This document shows positions 15,286 through 24,020 of a stretch of DNA of 30,604 nt, piece after piece. The position numbers and the translations under genes are program-made. Positions within the stretch are counted from its first letter, which is position 1. The number at the start of each line of letters is the position of its first letter. The notes beneath the pieces are model-generated. The model ran no database searches. It was not told where the DNA came from and was given only the letters and a program-made list of their open reading frames with translations. Source of the DNA: JBOHUC01 sp050733935 (lineage in GTDB: Bacteria; Eisenbacteria; RBG-16-71-46; DASYSL01); the NCBI GenBank assembly GCA_050733935.1, contig JBOHUC010000124.1, forward strand, positions 1 through 30,604, given 5' to 3'.

Positions 15286-17202
15286 ATGACGAGCGATCCC
15301 AACGCCCGCACCCATGTGACCGAGCACGAGGCCCGCGCCGTCGCCGAGGCTTCGCGCGAGACGGAATGGACGGCCCCGAGCTTCGTCCGCGAGCTGTTCG
15401 ACGGAAGGCTCGATCTGTCGCTCATCCATCCCTTCCCGCGCCCTGAGCCGGAGGAGGAGAAGCGCGGCGAGGAGTGGCTTGCCCGGTTCGACGCGTGGCT
15501 GCGCGAGCACGTGGACGCGGAACGAATCGAGCGGGAAGGCCGCGTGCCCCCGGAAGTGATCCAGGGATTGCGTGATCTTGGCGCGTTCGGCATCAAGATC
15601 CCGCGCGAGTACGGCGGACTCGGACTCTCGCAGCTCACGTACGGGCGTGCGATCTCGTTCGCCGGATCCATTTCCTCGGCTCTCGTCACCCTCCTCTCGG
15701 CGCACCAGTCGATCGGGGTTCCGCAGCCGGTCAAGCTCTTCGGCACCGAAGAACAGAAGAAGCGCTGGCTTCCCCGGTGCGCAAAGGGTGCCGTGTCGGC
15801 GTTCGCGCTCACCGAAAACGATGTCGGCTCCGATCCCGCGCGGATGAGCACGATCGCGACCCCGCTCGAGGATGGCTCGGGCTGGCGCATCTCGGGCGAG
15901 AAGCTCTGGTGCACGAACGGCGCGATCGCCGAACTCCTCGTCGTCATGGCCCGCACGCCCGGAAAGGGCGGGAAGCCCGGCCCCATCTCTGCGTTCATTG
16001 TCGAGACGTCGTGGCCCGGAGTGAAGGTCACGCACCGGCTCGAGTTCATGGGACTCAAGGGCATCGAGAACGCGGTCATCCGCTTCGACAACGTGAAAGT
16101 CCCGCGCGAAAACCTCCTGTGGGAGGAAGGGAAGGGCCTCAAGCTCGCGCTCGTCACGCTCAACACGGGGCGTCTCACCCTTCCCGCCTCGTGCGCCGCA
16201 GCCGGCAAGTTCTGCCTGAACGTGGTGCGCCACTGGGCGAACGATCGCGTGCAGTGGGGGAAACCCGTCGGACGGCACGACGCGGTCGCGCAGATGATCG
16301 CAGGCATTGCGTCGAAGACGTTCGCGATGGAGGCGATCGCCGAGCTCGGCGCGCTGCTTGCCGACGAACACAAGTCGGACATCCGCCTCGAAGCCGCAGT
16401 CGCGAAGCTCTGGAACTCGGACACCGCATGGGAGCTTGCGGACCAGACGCTCCAGATCCGGGGCGGCCGGGGCTACGAGACAGCGGCCTCGCTCATGTCG
16501 CGCGGGGAGATTGGAGTGCCCGTCGAGCGGATGGTGCGGGACATGCGCATCAACCGGATCTTCGAGGGGACGAACGAGATCCTTCATCTCTTCATTGCGC
16601 GTGAAGCCGTCGACACCCATCTCAAGGTCGCGGGCGACCTGATCGATCCCAAGGCGCCGGCCGGGAAGAAGCTCGCTGCCATGGTCAAGGCGGGGCTCTT
16701 CTACGCGGTGTGGTATCCGTCCAGGTGGCTCGGCTGGGGCCGCTGGCCGCGCTACGGCGAGTTCGGCCGTCTCGCCGGGCATCTTCGCTTCGTGGACCGG
16801 ACCGCGCAGCGCCTCGCGCGCGCCCAGTTCCACGCGATGATGCGCTACCAGGGTGGCCTCGAGCGCAAGCAGTCCGTCCTGTTCCGTTTCGTGGACGTCG
16901 CGTGCGAGCTGTTTGCCATGTCGGCGTCGATCGTGCGCGCGGACGCGATGCGGCGCGCGAATCCTGCCGATGCCACGCCCGTCGAGCTCGCGGACCTCTT
17001 CTGCCGGAACGCGCGGCGGAGGATTGCCGCCTCGTTCGCGCGCGTCTCCGACAACGACGACGAGATGGGATATCGCGTCGCGAAGCAGGTTCTCGAAGGC
17101 AAGCTCACGTGGCTCGAAGGCGGAGTCTACAACGTGGACGACCTGATTGCGGGCGCGACCGAAGCCGCCGACGTCGCGCAGGTCGTCAAGAGCGCCAGCT
17201 AG
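15286..17202 (+). CDS. Acyl-CoA dehydrogenase, VLCAD-like long form
   Basis: This 638-aa flavoenzyme introduces the alpha-beta double bond into acyl-CoA, the first step of beta-oxidation. The dehydrogenase core has AFALTENDVGSDPARM and GEKLWCTNGAIAELLVV (FAD/substrate middle domain) and IFEGTNEILHLFIA, whose E427 is the expected catalytic base. The extra C-terminal region of about 190 aa (after about residue 450) is like the membrane-associated extension of VLCAD and long FadE types, suggesting long-chain substrates. The ATG at 15286 has GGAG five bases upstream; GTG at 15280 is less likely. Its stop overlaps the convergent FecR-gene stop by 4 bp. Confidence 0.9.
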   Translation: MTSDPNARTHVTEHEARAVAEASRETEWTAPSFVRELFDGRLDLSLIHPFPRPEPEEEKRGEEWLARFDAWLREHVDAERIEREGRVPPEVIQGLRDLGAFGIKIPREYGGLGLSQLTYGRAISFAGSISSALVTLLSAHQSIGVPQPVKLFGTEEQKKRWLPRCAKGAVSAFALTENDVGSDPARMSTIATPLEDGSGWRISGEKLWCTNGAIAELLVVMARTPGKGGKPGPISAFIVETSWPGVKVTHRLEFMGLKGIENAVIRFDNVKVPRENLLWEEGKGLKLALVTLNTGRLTLPASCAAAGKFCLNVVRHWANDRVQWGKPVGRHDAVAQMIAGIASKTFAMEAIAELGALLADEHKSDIRLEAAVAKLWNSDTAWELADQTLQIRGGRGYETAASLMSRGEIGVPVERMVRDMRINRIFEGTNEILHLFIAREAVDTHLKVAGDLIDPKAPAGKKLAAMVKAGLFYAVWYPSRWLGWGRWPRYGEFGRLAGHLRFVDRTAQRLARAQFHAMMRYQGGLERKQSVLFRFVDVACELFAMSASIVRADAMRRANPADATPVELADLFCRNARRRIAASFARVSDNDDEMGYRVAKQVLEGKLTWLEGGVYNVDDLIAGATEAADVAQVVKSAS

Positions 17203-18116
17203 GGTCCGACCGGCTCCGTCGGCGGGCCGGCCGGGCGCTCGAGCATCGGACGCATCGTCTCGCGCATCGTGCCGAGCTTTTCGTTCTCGATCGGCCGGAT
17301 CTCCGCGCGCTCGGGCTCCCGCCCGTCCCGGAACACGACCTGGCGATGGCCCGCAGGAACCTCTCCCATGTCGTGCTCCCCGGCCTTCACGCGCACGCTT
17401 CCCTCGTACACGCACACGCACGTGCCCATCGGCTCGCGGATGACCGCGAGCGTCGTGCCATGGATCATGACCTCGGCTTCCGGCGTCGCGATCATGAGCC
17501 CGCCGCCGCGCAGGGCGGGGCCGGTCGTGATCCGGATCTCGCCTTCGGTCACCTCTCCGCGCGTGGTGCGCGCGAACATCCGTCGCGGCGCCTCGGGAAG
17601 CGTCATGACCGTTCCTGAAAGGACGACGAGCGCCACCTGACCGGAGGAAAGGAGCTCGAGATTGCCCTCACCCCGCCACTCGATCTCGGAGCCGGGGAGG
17701 AGCGCATCCCCGAGACTCGCGAAGTCCGATGCCGGCACGGGATCGCCGTCCACGAGCACGTTTCCCGTCGCGTCCTGGGTTGCGGCGACGCGCCAGCGCT
17801 CTCCCGGATTGAGAACGGATACGACGAGCACGAAGCCCAGGAGCACGGCCGCGAACGCGGACAGGGCGAGTGCGGGGCGCACGCGCGGAAGTCCGGGGCG
17901 ACGCGTCGGCACGGAAGCGGCACGCGACGCGGACGCCCGGGTCGGCTCGGAGATCGCGTCTGCGATCGAGCCGCGCGCGAACTGTTCCCTGAGCTGCGCG
18001 CGAAACGCAGGATCGGCCGCGACCGGTGGAAGCCGGCGCACGGCCTCCTGCGCGAGCGCATCGGCGGGGGAGAGCGGCTCGTCCGCGTCCGGCGGGCGAT
18101 CGGGTCGGTCGTTCAT
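17199..18116 (-). CDS. Membrane FecR-domain protein, probable anti-sigma factor
   Basis: This 305-aa protein has a cytoplasmic N-terminal part (1-80, LAQEAVRRLPPVAADPAFRAQL), one membrane helix (about 81-103, ALSAFAAVLLGFVLVVSVL) and a periplasmic FecR domain (about 115-265) with VASLGDALLPGSEIEW-like and GGGLMIATPEAEVMIHGTT segments. The arrangement fits a transmembrane regulator that holds its partner sigma factor until an envelope signal arrives. Its ATG overlaps the sigma-factor TGA by 4 bp, so the pair is translationally coupled. No TonB-dependent receptor is adjacent, so the classical iron-citrate system is not supported. Confidence 0.82.
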   Translation of the reverse strand: MNDRPDRPPDADEPLSPADALAQEAVRRLPPVAADPAFRAQLREQFARGSIADAISEPTRASASRAASVPTRRPGLPRVRPALALSAFAAVLLGFVLVVSVLNPGERWRVAATQDATGNVLVDGDPVPASDFASLGDALLPGSEIEWRGEGNLELLSSGQVALVVLSGTVMTLPEAPRRMFARTTRGEVTEGEIRITTGPALRGGGLMIATPEAEVMIHGTTLAVIREPMGTCVCVYEGSVRVKAGEHDMGEVPAGHRQVVFRDGREPERAEIRPIENEKLGTMRETMRPMLERPAGPPTEPVGP

Positions 18117-18790
18117 GGGCGATCCCCGGTCCGCACCCCGAGCCGGCCCTCGAGCGACCGGCCGAGGGCGGCGAGCGCGCGCGAGTGGCGCTTGCGGGCG
18201 GCGTCGTGGCTGATGCCGAGCATCTGCGCGATCTCCTCGTGCGAGACACCGGCGTAATCGAACAACAGAACGCTCATCCTCAGGTCCTCGGGCAACGCGG
18301 CGAGCGCTGCCTGCACGATCTTCTCGCGCTCGCTCCGGTCGAGATCGTGCTCGGGATCGTTTCGCCCGGTCGAGAGCGCGTCGCGCACGGCGGGATCGTC
18401 CACGTCGAGCGCCTTCCGACCCATGCGATCGGCTCCGGATCGCCAGAGGTCGCGGCAGGTATTGGTCGCGATCGTGCTCAGCCATCCCCAGGGATCGCGC
18501 TCGATGTCGATCCGATCCACCGAGCGGTAGGCCTTGAGGAACACGTCCTGGGCGGCATCCTCGGCGCGCGTCCGGTCGCCGAGGAGCCGGTACACGAGCG
18601 AATAGACGCGATCGAAATACGCTTCGAAGAACTCTTCGAGCGCCCGGGGTTCCCGCGCCCGGACCCGTTCGAGCCCCGCGGGCGACCAGCCCGGTCCCGC
18701 CGACCCGGCCGACCCGGCCGATGGGGCCGCCCATCCCTGTACGGTCGAAGCACCGTCGTGTGCCGTCTGTGCAGGGGGCCTCGAGTCCAA
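18113..18790 (-). CDS. ECF-type RNA polymerase sigma factor (first module)
   Basis: This 225-aa sigma factor directs RNA polymerase to a specific promoter set. Region 2 spans residues 51-118 (LEEFFEAYFDRVYSLVYRLL... EDAAQDVFLKAYRS... WLSTIATNTCRDLWR) and region 4 spans 160-211 (LPEDLRMSVLLFDYAGVSHEEIA... ISHDAARKRHSRAL). The frame is open far upstream; I chose a TTG start at 18790 because CGGAGG lies ten bases upstream and no ATG or GTG gives a fitting start. The N-terminal 45 residues are low-complexity Ala/Gly/Pro. It is the first gene of a two-gene operon with the FecR protein and runs divergently from the antiporter gene. A TGNTAGGCT element near 18821 could be an extended -10. Confidence 0.85.
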   Translation of the reverse strand: MDSRPPAQTAHDGASTVQGWAAPSAGSAGSAGPGWSPAGLERVRAREPRALEEFFEAYFDRVYSLVYRLLGDRTRAEDAAQDVFLKAYRSVDRIDIERDPWGWLSTIATNTCRDLWRSGADRMGRKALDVDDPAVRDALSTGRNDPEHDLDRSEREKIVQAALAALPEDLRMSVLLFDYAGVSHEEIAQMLGISHDAARKRHSRALAALGRSLEGRLGVRTGDRP

Positions 18791-18864
18791 GTCGCGCTTC
18801 CTCCGGAGTGGGGATTCGGCGGAGCCTAGCACACGTCGTTGTAGCCGATTGCAGGGCGCGCCCC

Positions 18865-18870
18865 TACAAT
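18865..18870 (+). promoter_or_regulatory. Possible -10 box of the antiporter gene, implying a leaderless mRNA
   Basis: TACAAT overlaps the first possible ATG (18869). If used, transcription would start about 18877, next to the in-frame ATG at 18878. No good -35 box lies at the usual spacing, so support is weak. Confidence 0.3.
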
Positions 18871-19972
18871 GCCGCGCATGCCCGGAAAGTTCATCCTCTG
18901 GACCACGCTCGCCGCCACCGTTCTGACCGTCGTCTTGCGCTACACGGGCGTGAACCCGGTCGTCGTCTTCGGCGCTTCGTGTCTTGCGATTCTCGGGCTC
19001 GCCTCGATCCTCGGACACGCGACCGAGGCGCTCGGTGCGCATGCGGGCCCGCGCATCGGCGGGATCCTCAATGCGACGGTCGGCAACGTGGGCGAGATCA
19101 TCATCTCGATCTTTGCGCTGCGCGCGGGGCTCGTCGATCTCGTCAAGGCCTCGATCACGGGATCCATCCTCGGCAACCTGCTTCTCGTCTTCGGCGCGAG
19201 CCTGATCGTGGGCGGCGCCCGCCACGGGATCCAGCGCTTCGATCCGCGCACCGCCGGCATGAACGCCGTTCAGCTCGTGCTCGCGACGATCGGCCTCATC
19301 GTCCCGGCGACGTTCGCGCTCCTCGTCGGCGGCGAGCAGCTGGCCGAGAACTTCTGGCCAATCGAGAACGTGACGATCGGAGTCGCCATTCTCCTGCTCA
19401 TTCTCTACGGACTCTCGGTCGTGTACGACCTGACACGGCCGCTCGGCGAGACGGTTCGCTCGGGCGACGAGGCGGCTGTACACGTCGGGCACGCGCATGC
19501 GCCCGGGGGCTGGCGGGTGCCGCTCCTCGCGCTCACGGTCTCGGCCGGACTCCTCGCGTGGATCTCCGAAATCCTGGTCGGCTCGGTCGAGCCGGTCGTC
19601 CACACGCTCGGCATTTCCGAGTTCTTCCTGGGCGTGATCCTGATCCCGGTGGTCGGCAACCTGGCCGAGCACATGGTGGCCGTCCAGCTCGCGATGAAGA
19701 ACAAGATGGACTTCTCGGTCGCCGTCTCGCTCGGCTCGGCGACTCAGATCGCGCTCTTTGCCGCTCCGGTGCTCGTCTTTCTTTCGATTCCGCTCGGCCA
19801 CCCGCTGACACTCGTGTTCGCGCCGTTCGAGGTGGTCGCGATCGCGGGCGGCTCGATGATCGCCGCCTTGATCGCGATCGACGGGGAATCGAACTGGCTC
19901 GAGGGTGCCCAGCTCGTCGCCGTCTACCTCATGCTCGCGGTCGCTTTTTTCTTCCTCCCTGTCCCGCATTGA
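18869..19972 (+). CDS. cax: Calcium/proton antiporter (Cax family)
   Basis: This 367-aa inner-membrane protein exports Ca2+ in exchange for H+. It has about 11 hydrophobic helices and the two signature alpha-repeat motifs, GNVGEIIIS (about residue 72) and GNLAEHMVA (about residue 265), with acidic residues for ion binding. A His-rich loop (HVGHAHAPGG) lies between the halves. Length matches bacterial Cax proteins. The start is ambiguous: ATG at 18869 or 18878; neither has a ribosome-binding site. It lies between two divergently oriented ECF sigma modules, which hints at membrane-stress control but is not proof of it. Confidence 0.9.
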   Translation: MPRMPGKFILWTTLAATVLTVVLRYTGVNPVVVFGASCLAILGLASILGHATEALGAHAGPRIGGILNATVGNVGEIIISIFALRAGLVDLVKASITGSILGNLLLVFGASLIVGGARHGIQRFDPRTAGMNAVQLVLATIGLIVPATFALLVGGEQLAENFWPIENVTIGVAILLLILYGLSVVYDLTRPLGETVRSGDEAAVHVGHAHAPGGWRVPLLALTVSAGLLAWISEILVGSVEPVVHTLGISEFFLGVILIPVVGNLAEHMVAVQLAMKNKMDFSVAVSLGSATQIALFAAPVLVFLSIPLGHPLTLVFAPFEVVAIAGGSMIAALIAIDGESNWLEGAQLVAVYLMLAVAFFFLPVPH

Positions 19973-20116
19973 TCGGGCCCGGAGCTTGACGGCGGTTCTC
20001 GTCCTGTGGGTCACTCAATGCAGGGCCCGCGAGGGCAAGTGCCCCGCCCGCATGTCCTTCGGGGGTAAACGGATCGCCGTCCGCCGCCGACTCTCTGTGT
20101 GGAACCGGGAGGCGGC
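19973..20116 (+). promoter_or_regulatory. Intergenic region upstream of the second sigma gene
   Basis: This 144-bp gap has TTGACG at 19986-19991 as a possible -35, but no convincing -10 at 16-18 bp. No hairpin or known operator was recognised. Confidence 0.25.
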
Positions 20117-20806
20117 ATGGGAACGGCACTTGCGCTGGACATCCTCTGGGCAGGAGCTCCACCCGCCGACATGACCGCCGAACGCGCTCAAGCGCCCGCA
20201 TCGGCATCGGCCGCTGCATCGGCCGCGGCCGGATACCCGGCCGACGTCGAGCTCGCCCGGCGCGCGGTCGCGCGCGACGAAGCGGCGTGGCGGACGATCT
20301 ACGACCGCACGCGCCAGCGCCTGTTCGCTCTCCTCGCCTATCACACGGGAAGCCGCGAGGACGCTCTCGAGCTCCTGCAGGACGTCTACCTGCACGCGTT
20401 CCAGGGACTCGCGCGCTACCGCGGCGAAGGCCCGCTCGAAGCGTGGCTTGCGATCGTCGCGATCCGGCGTGCGCGCGACTGGAAGCGGAGCCTGGTGCGC
20501 CGCCGGAAGCACGAGGTGGACGACGAGGAGATCGCCCGCGAGATGGAAGCTTCGGCCCCGCGCGGGCCCGGCGAGAGCGACCTTCCGCTTCGGACGGTGC
20601 TCGACCGGGCGCTTGCGACGCTGCCCGAGCGCCAGCGGTCGGCGTTTCTTCTGCGCGAAGTCGAGGACCTCTCGTTCCGCGAGGTCGCCGAAGCGCTCGA
20701 GTGCAACGAGGCGACCGCGCGAGTGCATCACTTGAGAGCGCGTCGAGCGCTCCAGGAACTTCTCAAGGACCGGCCGGAGGCCGCGCCCTTCGTGAGCGAA
20801 TCATGA
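20117..20806 (+). CDS. ECF-type RNA polymerase sigma factor (second module)
   Basis: This 229-aa sigma factor has region 2 at residues about 45-125 (AWRTIYDRTRQRLFALLAYHTGS, ELLQDVYLHAFQGLARYRG, AWLAIVAIRRARDW) and region 4 at about 160-212 (LPERQRSAFLLREVEDLSFREVA, CNEATARVHHLRARRAL). The first 40 residues are Ala/Ser/Pro-rich. The ATG at 20117 has GGGAGG five bases upstream; an upstream GTG (20099) and downstream ATG (20171) are less supported. Its stop overlaps the next gene start (ATGA), so it is coupled to the membrane protein that follows. It differs clearly in sequence from the sigma factor at 18113-18790. Confidence 0.87.
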   Translation: MGTALALDILWAGAPPADMTAERAQAPASASAAASAAAGYPADVELARRAVARDEAAWRTIYDRTRQRLFALLAYHTGSREDALELLQDVYLHAFQGLARYRGEGPLEAWLAIVAIRRARDWKRSLVRRRKHEVDDEEIAREMEASAPRGPGESDLPLRTVLDRALATLPERQRSAFLLREVEDLSFREVAEALECNEATARVHHLRARRALQELLKDRPEAAPFVSES

Positions 20807-22203
20807 GCGACCTGTTCAAGGATCACGGACCCCGCATGACCGAGGAGGAGGATCGCCGCCTCTGGGAGCGTGTGCGCACGATTCCCGGGGAGGTCGAGGC
20901 CGAATCCGAAGCATCCCGCGCGCGCGAGCGCGCGAGCGGGAAGGCGCCTCGCACCGAGCGCCGCGAGCCGTGGTGGCGCGGCTGGTTCGCGCTTCCGGCC
21001 GTGCGCTACGGCGTGCCCGCGCTTGCGGTCGTTCTGGTCGCGGTCGTCTGGGTCGTGCAGCAGAATCCGACTTCCCCGATGCGCTCCGAAAGCGATCGCG
21101 TCCGCATCGCGACAGAAGGGCTCGACGAACGGCCCGCGCCCGCACCGGCGTCGGAAGTGGCTCCGACCGCGCCTTCGGGTCCGGCGGAGCCGTCCGGTCC
21201 GACCGCACCGTCCGCGCGAGCCAGGGTCGGGTCGCGCGATCGAAGAGAAGCGTCCCCTGAAATCGTGACGCAGGAGGAGCTCTCGGCCGGCGCCGGCGCC
21301 CCTGATGCGAAGGAGTCCCAAAGTCGCGAGAGCCTGAATCAGAAGATCGAGCGACGGGACCAAGCGGCGAATCAGGCGGAGCCCAGGAGCGGATTCGCAA
21401 CGCCTCCGGGCGGGACCCAGGTGACCACGCAGAGGGAGCGCGCGATCGATTCGCGCGCGCAGGTTCCCGCGCCCGCTCCGGCGCCGCCGCCTTCGGCGGC
21501 CTCGGGCGATGCGGCGAAGAGCGTTGCCGGCACCGCACAGAAGAAAGTGAACGAAGAAGCGAAGGAGCCCGATCAACCTTCGGCCGACGCGCTGCACATG
21601 CGCGGCGGGAGAGCCGGCCAGGTCTACTATCGAACGCCGCACGGGGCGTTCGACCTCGCGGCCGTCATCGCGCAGGTCGCGGACGTGTCACGGCACGGAC
21701 CGCTCTCGGCCACGGTGCGATCGGCCCACGATCCCGGGGTCGTTCTCGTCATCGCGGCTGCGGCAACGCCGGGTGCGGGGCTCGAGATCTCTCCCGATCC
21801 GAGCGCTCGCGTGCGCGTGCTCGCCGGGTCGCCGGGGCCCGTCACCGCGGCGGGGGAGCGCCGCTACGAGCTCGAGGGCACGGAGGGCGGCCGCGTCGCC
21901 GTTCTCGAGGTGACCAACGGACAGGGCACGAAGTCGTTCTTCCTGTTCGAAGGCTCAGGCGCGAAGGACGACCCGCTCGAGGGCGCCGTGCCGCCGCACT
22001 CCTTGCGGGACGCGCGCGTGCGCACGGCGGTGATCGCGGTCGAGCTCGCCCGTGCGCTCGCGCGCACGGACTCCGGTCGCCGGCTTCGGCTCGAGGAGGT
22101 CCGCGCGAACGCGCTGCTCGAGCGCTCCTCGCGCCCCGACGATCGTGTGCTCGAGGCCGTGCTCGCCGAGTGCGAGCGCGCGCTCAGTGCAGGCGGACGC
22201 TGA
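20803..22203 (+). CDS. Single-pass membrane protein coupled to the ECF sigma factor, putative anti-sigma
   Basis: This 466-aa protein is of unknown family. The N-terminal cytoplasmic part (1-67; MTEEEDRRLWERVRTIPGE) is short and acidic, like many anti-sigma domains. One membrane helix spans about 68-86. A long Pro/Ala/Ser/Glu linker (about 90-260) follows, then a folded periplasmic domain (about 270-466) of unknown family ending VIAVELARALARTDSGRRL... ALLERSSRPDD. No zinc-binding HxxxCxxC motif is seen. The 4-bp overlap with the sigma gene is the main evidence for an anti-sigma role. Its 3' end overlaps the convergent gene at 22184 by 20 bp. Confidence 0.65.
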   Translation: MSDLFKDHGPRMTEEEDRRLWERVRTIPGEVEAESEASRARERASGKAPRTERREPWWRGWFALPAVRYGVPALAVVLVAVVWVVQQNPTSPMRSESDRVRIATEGLDERPAPAPASEVAPTAPSGPAEPSGPTAPSARARVGSRDRREASPEIVTQEELSAGAGAPDAKESQSRESLNQKIERRDQAANQAEPRSGFATPPGGTQVTTQRERAIDSRAQVPAPAPAPPPSAASGDAAKSVAGTAQKKVNEEAKEPDQPSADALHMRGGRAGQVYYRTPHGAFDLAAVIAQVADVSRHGPLSATVRSAHDPGVVLVIAAAATPGAGLEISPDPSARVRVLAGSPGPVTAAGERRYELEGTEGGRVAVLEVTNGQGTKSFFLFEGSGAKDDPLEGAVPPHSLRDARVRTAVIAVELARALARTDSGRRLRLEEVRANALLERSSRPDDRVLEAVLAECERALSAGGR

Positions 22204-23959
22204 ACGCCGCGTCCGCGCCGAAGCGCAGATGATCCGGGCGCACCGAGAGCTCGGGGCGCAGGATCTCGACGTCGATCTGATAGGCGCTGTCGGCGATCGA
22301 TTCCGCGAACGAGACCGGAATCGTGAAGCGCGGGAGCGCCCCGGGCAGTCGGATCCGCACGCCCTTCTCGCCGATCTTCCGCACGAGCCCCACCATGCGG
22401 TCCGGATCGATCGCCATCCCGCACTTCAGGAACTCGTCCTGCTCGACGAACACCTGCCGCACCTTCGCCCAGGAGCGATCGATGAGATCGAAGCGCACGC
22501 GGACCTTCTCGCGCTCGAGCTGCGGGCGCCCCTCCGCCCTGCCGTCGGCGAGCACGAAACGGGTGCGGGCCTTGAGCGTGTGGGTCAGGGGGGGCGAGTA
22601 CCCGGAGAGCGTCTGACGGGTCTCGAACCCGCGGCAGATCGGTGAAGCGTAGGCCTTGGGATCCCACGCGACGTCGAGCGTCGCCGTCGCGGCGGCCGAG
22701 TCGACGCGGACGGGAAGGAAGAGCTCGAGTCCGTCCGGCGGCAGGAGCCTCAGGCGCGCTTCCCCGGCGGTCGAGATGCGCCCCTTCAAATGATGCAGGT
22801 CGATGTCGAGCCGCACGGTGCCGGCTGTCACCTTCGCGATCAGGGCCTTGACGCGAATCTTCTCCTCGACGTGTTCCTTGAGCCCGGGCTCGAGATCCAC
22901 GAACGCGCCCATGCGATACCTGCGGGTCATCCGGTTCACGAGGTCCTGGAGCACGACCTCCGGCACGATCACGGCGATCTCCCGCTCCTGATCGCGCAGC
23001 GCGCGCCACAGGCTGTCCCGCGCGGCCATCGCCCTCACGCTGTCGCGGAGGGTGACGATGAGGGCGGAGTCCCGCTCGTGCCCGTGGGAGACGACCGTGA
23101 ACTGGCGGAGGCGCTGCGAGCCGGGAGCGGCGTCCCAGGGTCCGCTCGGCGGGCCCGCGACCTGGCCGGGATCGGTCTCGGGAAGGATCTCGATGCTCGC
23201 GACCATGAGCCGCTCGAGCGTCGTGAGCGCGGCCACCCGCACCGCGAGCGGAAGTTTCTGCGAAGGCAGATCGACGTCTCCTTCGAGAGCGGGAATCGTG
23301 ATCGACTCCGCGATTCGAACCGGAATCGCGATCCGCGGGCTCGGGAGATCGTTCCAGTCGCTCGCCCTCTGCTTGCCGAAGTAGCTCGCCACCGGATTGA
23401 CGAGCCCTCCGATGCCCGGCCCCGACCCCGTGACCCGGACGTCCGTGATCACGATCCGTGGCTCGAGCCGCGCCCGCTCGAAATCGAGATCGCCGATGCC
23501 GATCGTCCCCTGCGTGAGGAGATCCGCGTAGAGAGTCGTGTCGGACACGAGCCAGCCCCGCCCCGTGAGCTGGACGACGGAGGCCCCGTTCAGGAAATCG
23601 ACGCGCGCCTGGCTCAACCGAACGCGATAGCGGCCGTCCTCGAACGTCTGCTCGACGGGCAGAGACGCGTTGAGCGCGCGCTGGATGAATTCCTCGCGAA
23701 TGCCAATCGAGATCGCGTTCGGCGGAAGGAACGCCCCGCGGCCGGCGCGCGACGCGTAACGATGGAGAGCCTGGAGCTGGGCGTGGTTTCGGCTTTCCTG
23801 GAGCGAGGGAAGGGGTTTTCGAGGGGCGAAGCGCGGAATGAACCAGAGCAGGATCGCGGCCACCCCGACGAGCGCGAGCGCGACGATGAAGAGCGTGCTC
23901 GCGATCTGGCCGCGCCTGCGCGGAGTCGAGGGCGGAGTTGTCGTGGGCCCGTCGGTCAT
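22184..23959 (-). CDS. Membrane-anchored beta-rich protein with internal duplication, function unknown
   Basis: This 591-aa protein has one N-terminal membrane helix (about 18-41, TLFIVALALVGVAAILLWF) and a large periplasmic part rich in alternating beta strands. A near-repeat, RIAIPVRIAESI (209-220) and RFTIPVSFAESI (544-555), plus similar flanks suggest two homologous halves, as in lipid-binding TULIP/BPI-like or AsmA-like proteins. This similarity is by pattern only. The ATG at 23959 is preferred to the open upstream frame. It is last in the ExbBD operon, 61 bp after the TonB-type gene. Residue C442 and C513 are its only cysteines. A lipid-carrying or envelope-bridging role is a guess. Confidence 0.62.
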   Translation of the reverse strand: MTDGPTTTPPSTPRRRGQIASTLFIVALALVGVAAILLWFIPRFAPRKPLPSLQESRNHAQLQALHRYASRAGRGAFLPPNAISIGIREEFIQRALNASLPVEQTFEDGRYRVRLSQARVDFLNGASVVQLTGRGWLVSDTTLYADLLTQGTIGIGDLDFERARLEPRIVITDVRVTGSGPGIGGLVNPVASYFGKQRASDWNDLPSPRIAIPVRIAESITIPALEGDVDLPSQKLPLAVRVAALTTLERLMVASIEILPETDPGQVAGPPSGPWDAAPGSQRLRQFTVVSHGHERDSALIVTLRDSVRAMAARDSLWRALRDQEREIAVIVPEVVLQDLVNRMTRRYRMGAFVDLEPGLKEHVEEKIRVKALIAKVTAGTVRLDIDLHHLKGRISTAGEARLRLLPPDGLELFLPVRVDSAAATATLDVAWDPKAYASPICRGFETRQTLSGYSPPLTHTLKARTRFVLADGRAEGRPQLEREKVRVRFDLIDRSWAKVRQVFVEQDEFLKCGMAIDPDRMVGLVRKIGEKGVRIRLPGALPRFTIPVSFAESIADSAYQIDVEILRPELSVRPDHLRFGADAAFSVRLH

Positions 23960-24020
23960 GCGCGCTCCCGTCCGGCCCCGTCGGGTCCGGATCCGGGAGC
24001 AACATATCACGCCGTGTGGA

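Noticed and set aside
15151..17421. Open frame of 756 codons on the minus strand over the acyl-CoA dehydrogenase gene
   Set aside because: Its sequence is low-complexity Arg/Glu/Ala and is antisense to a clear gene.
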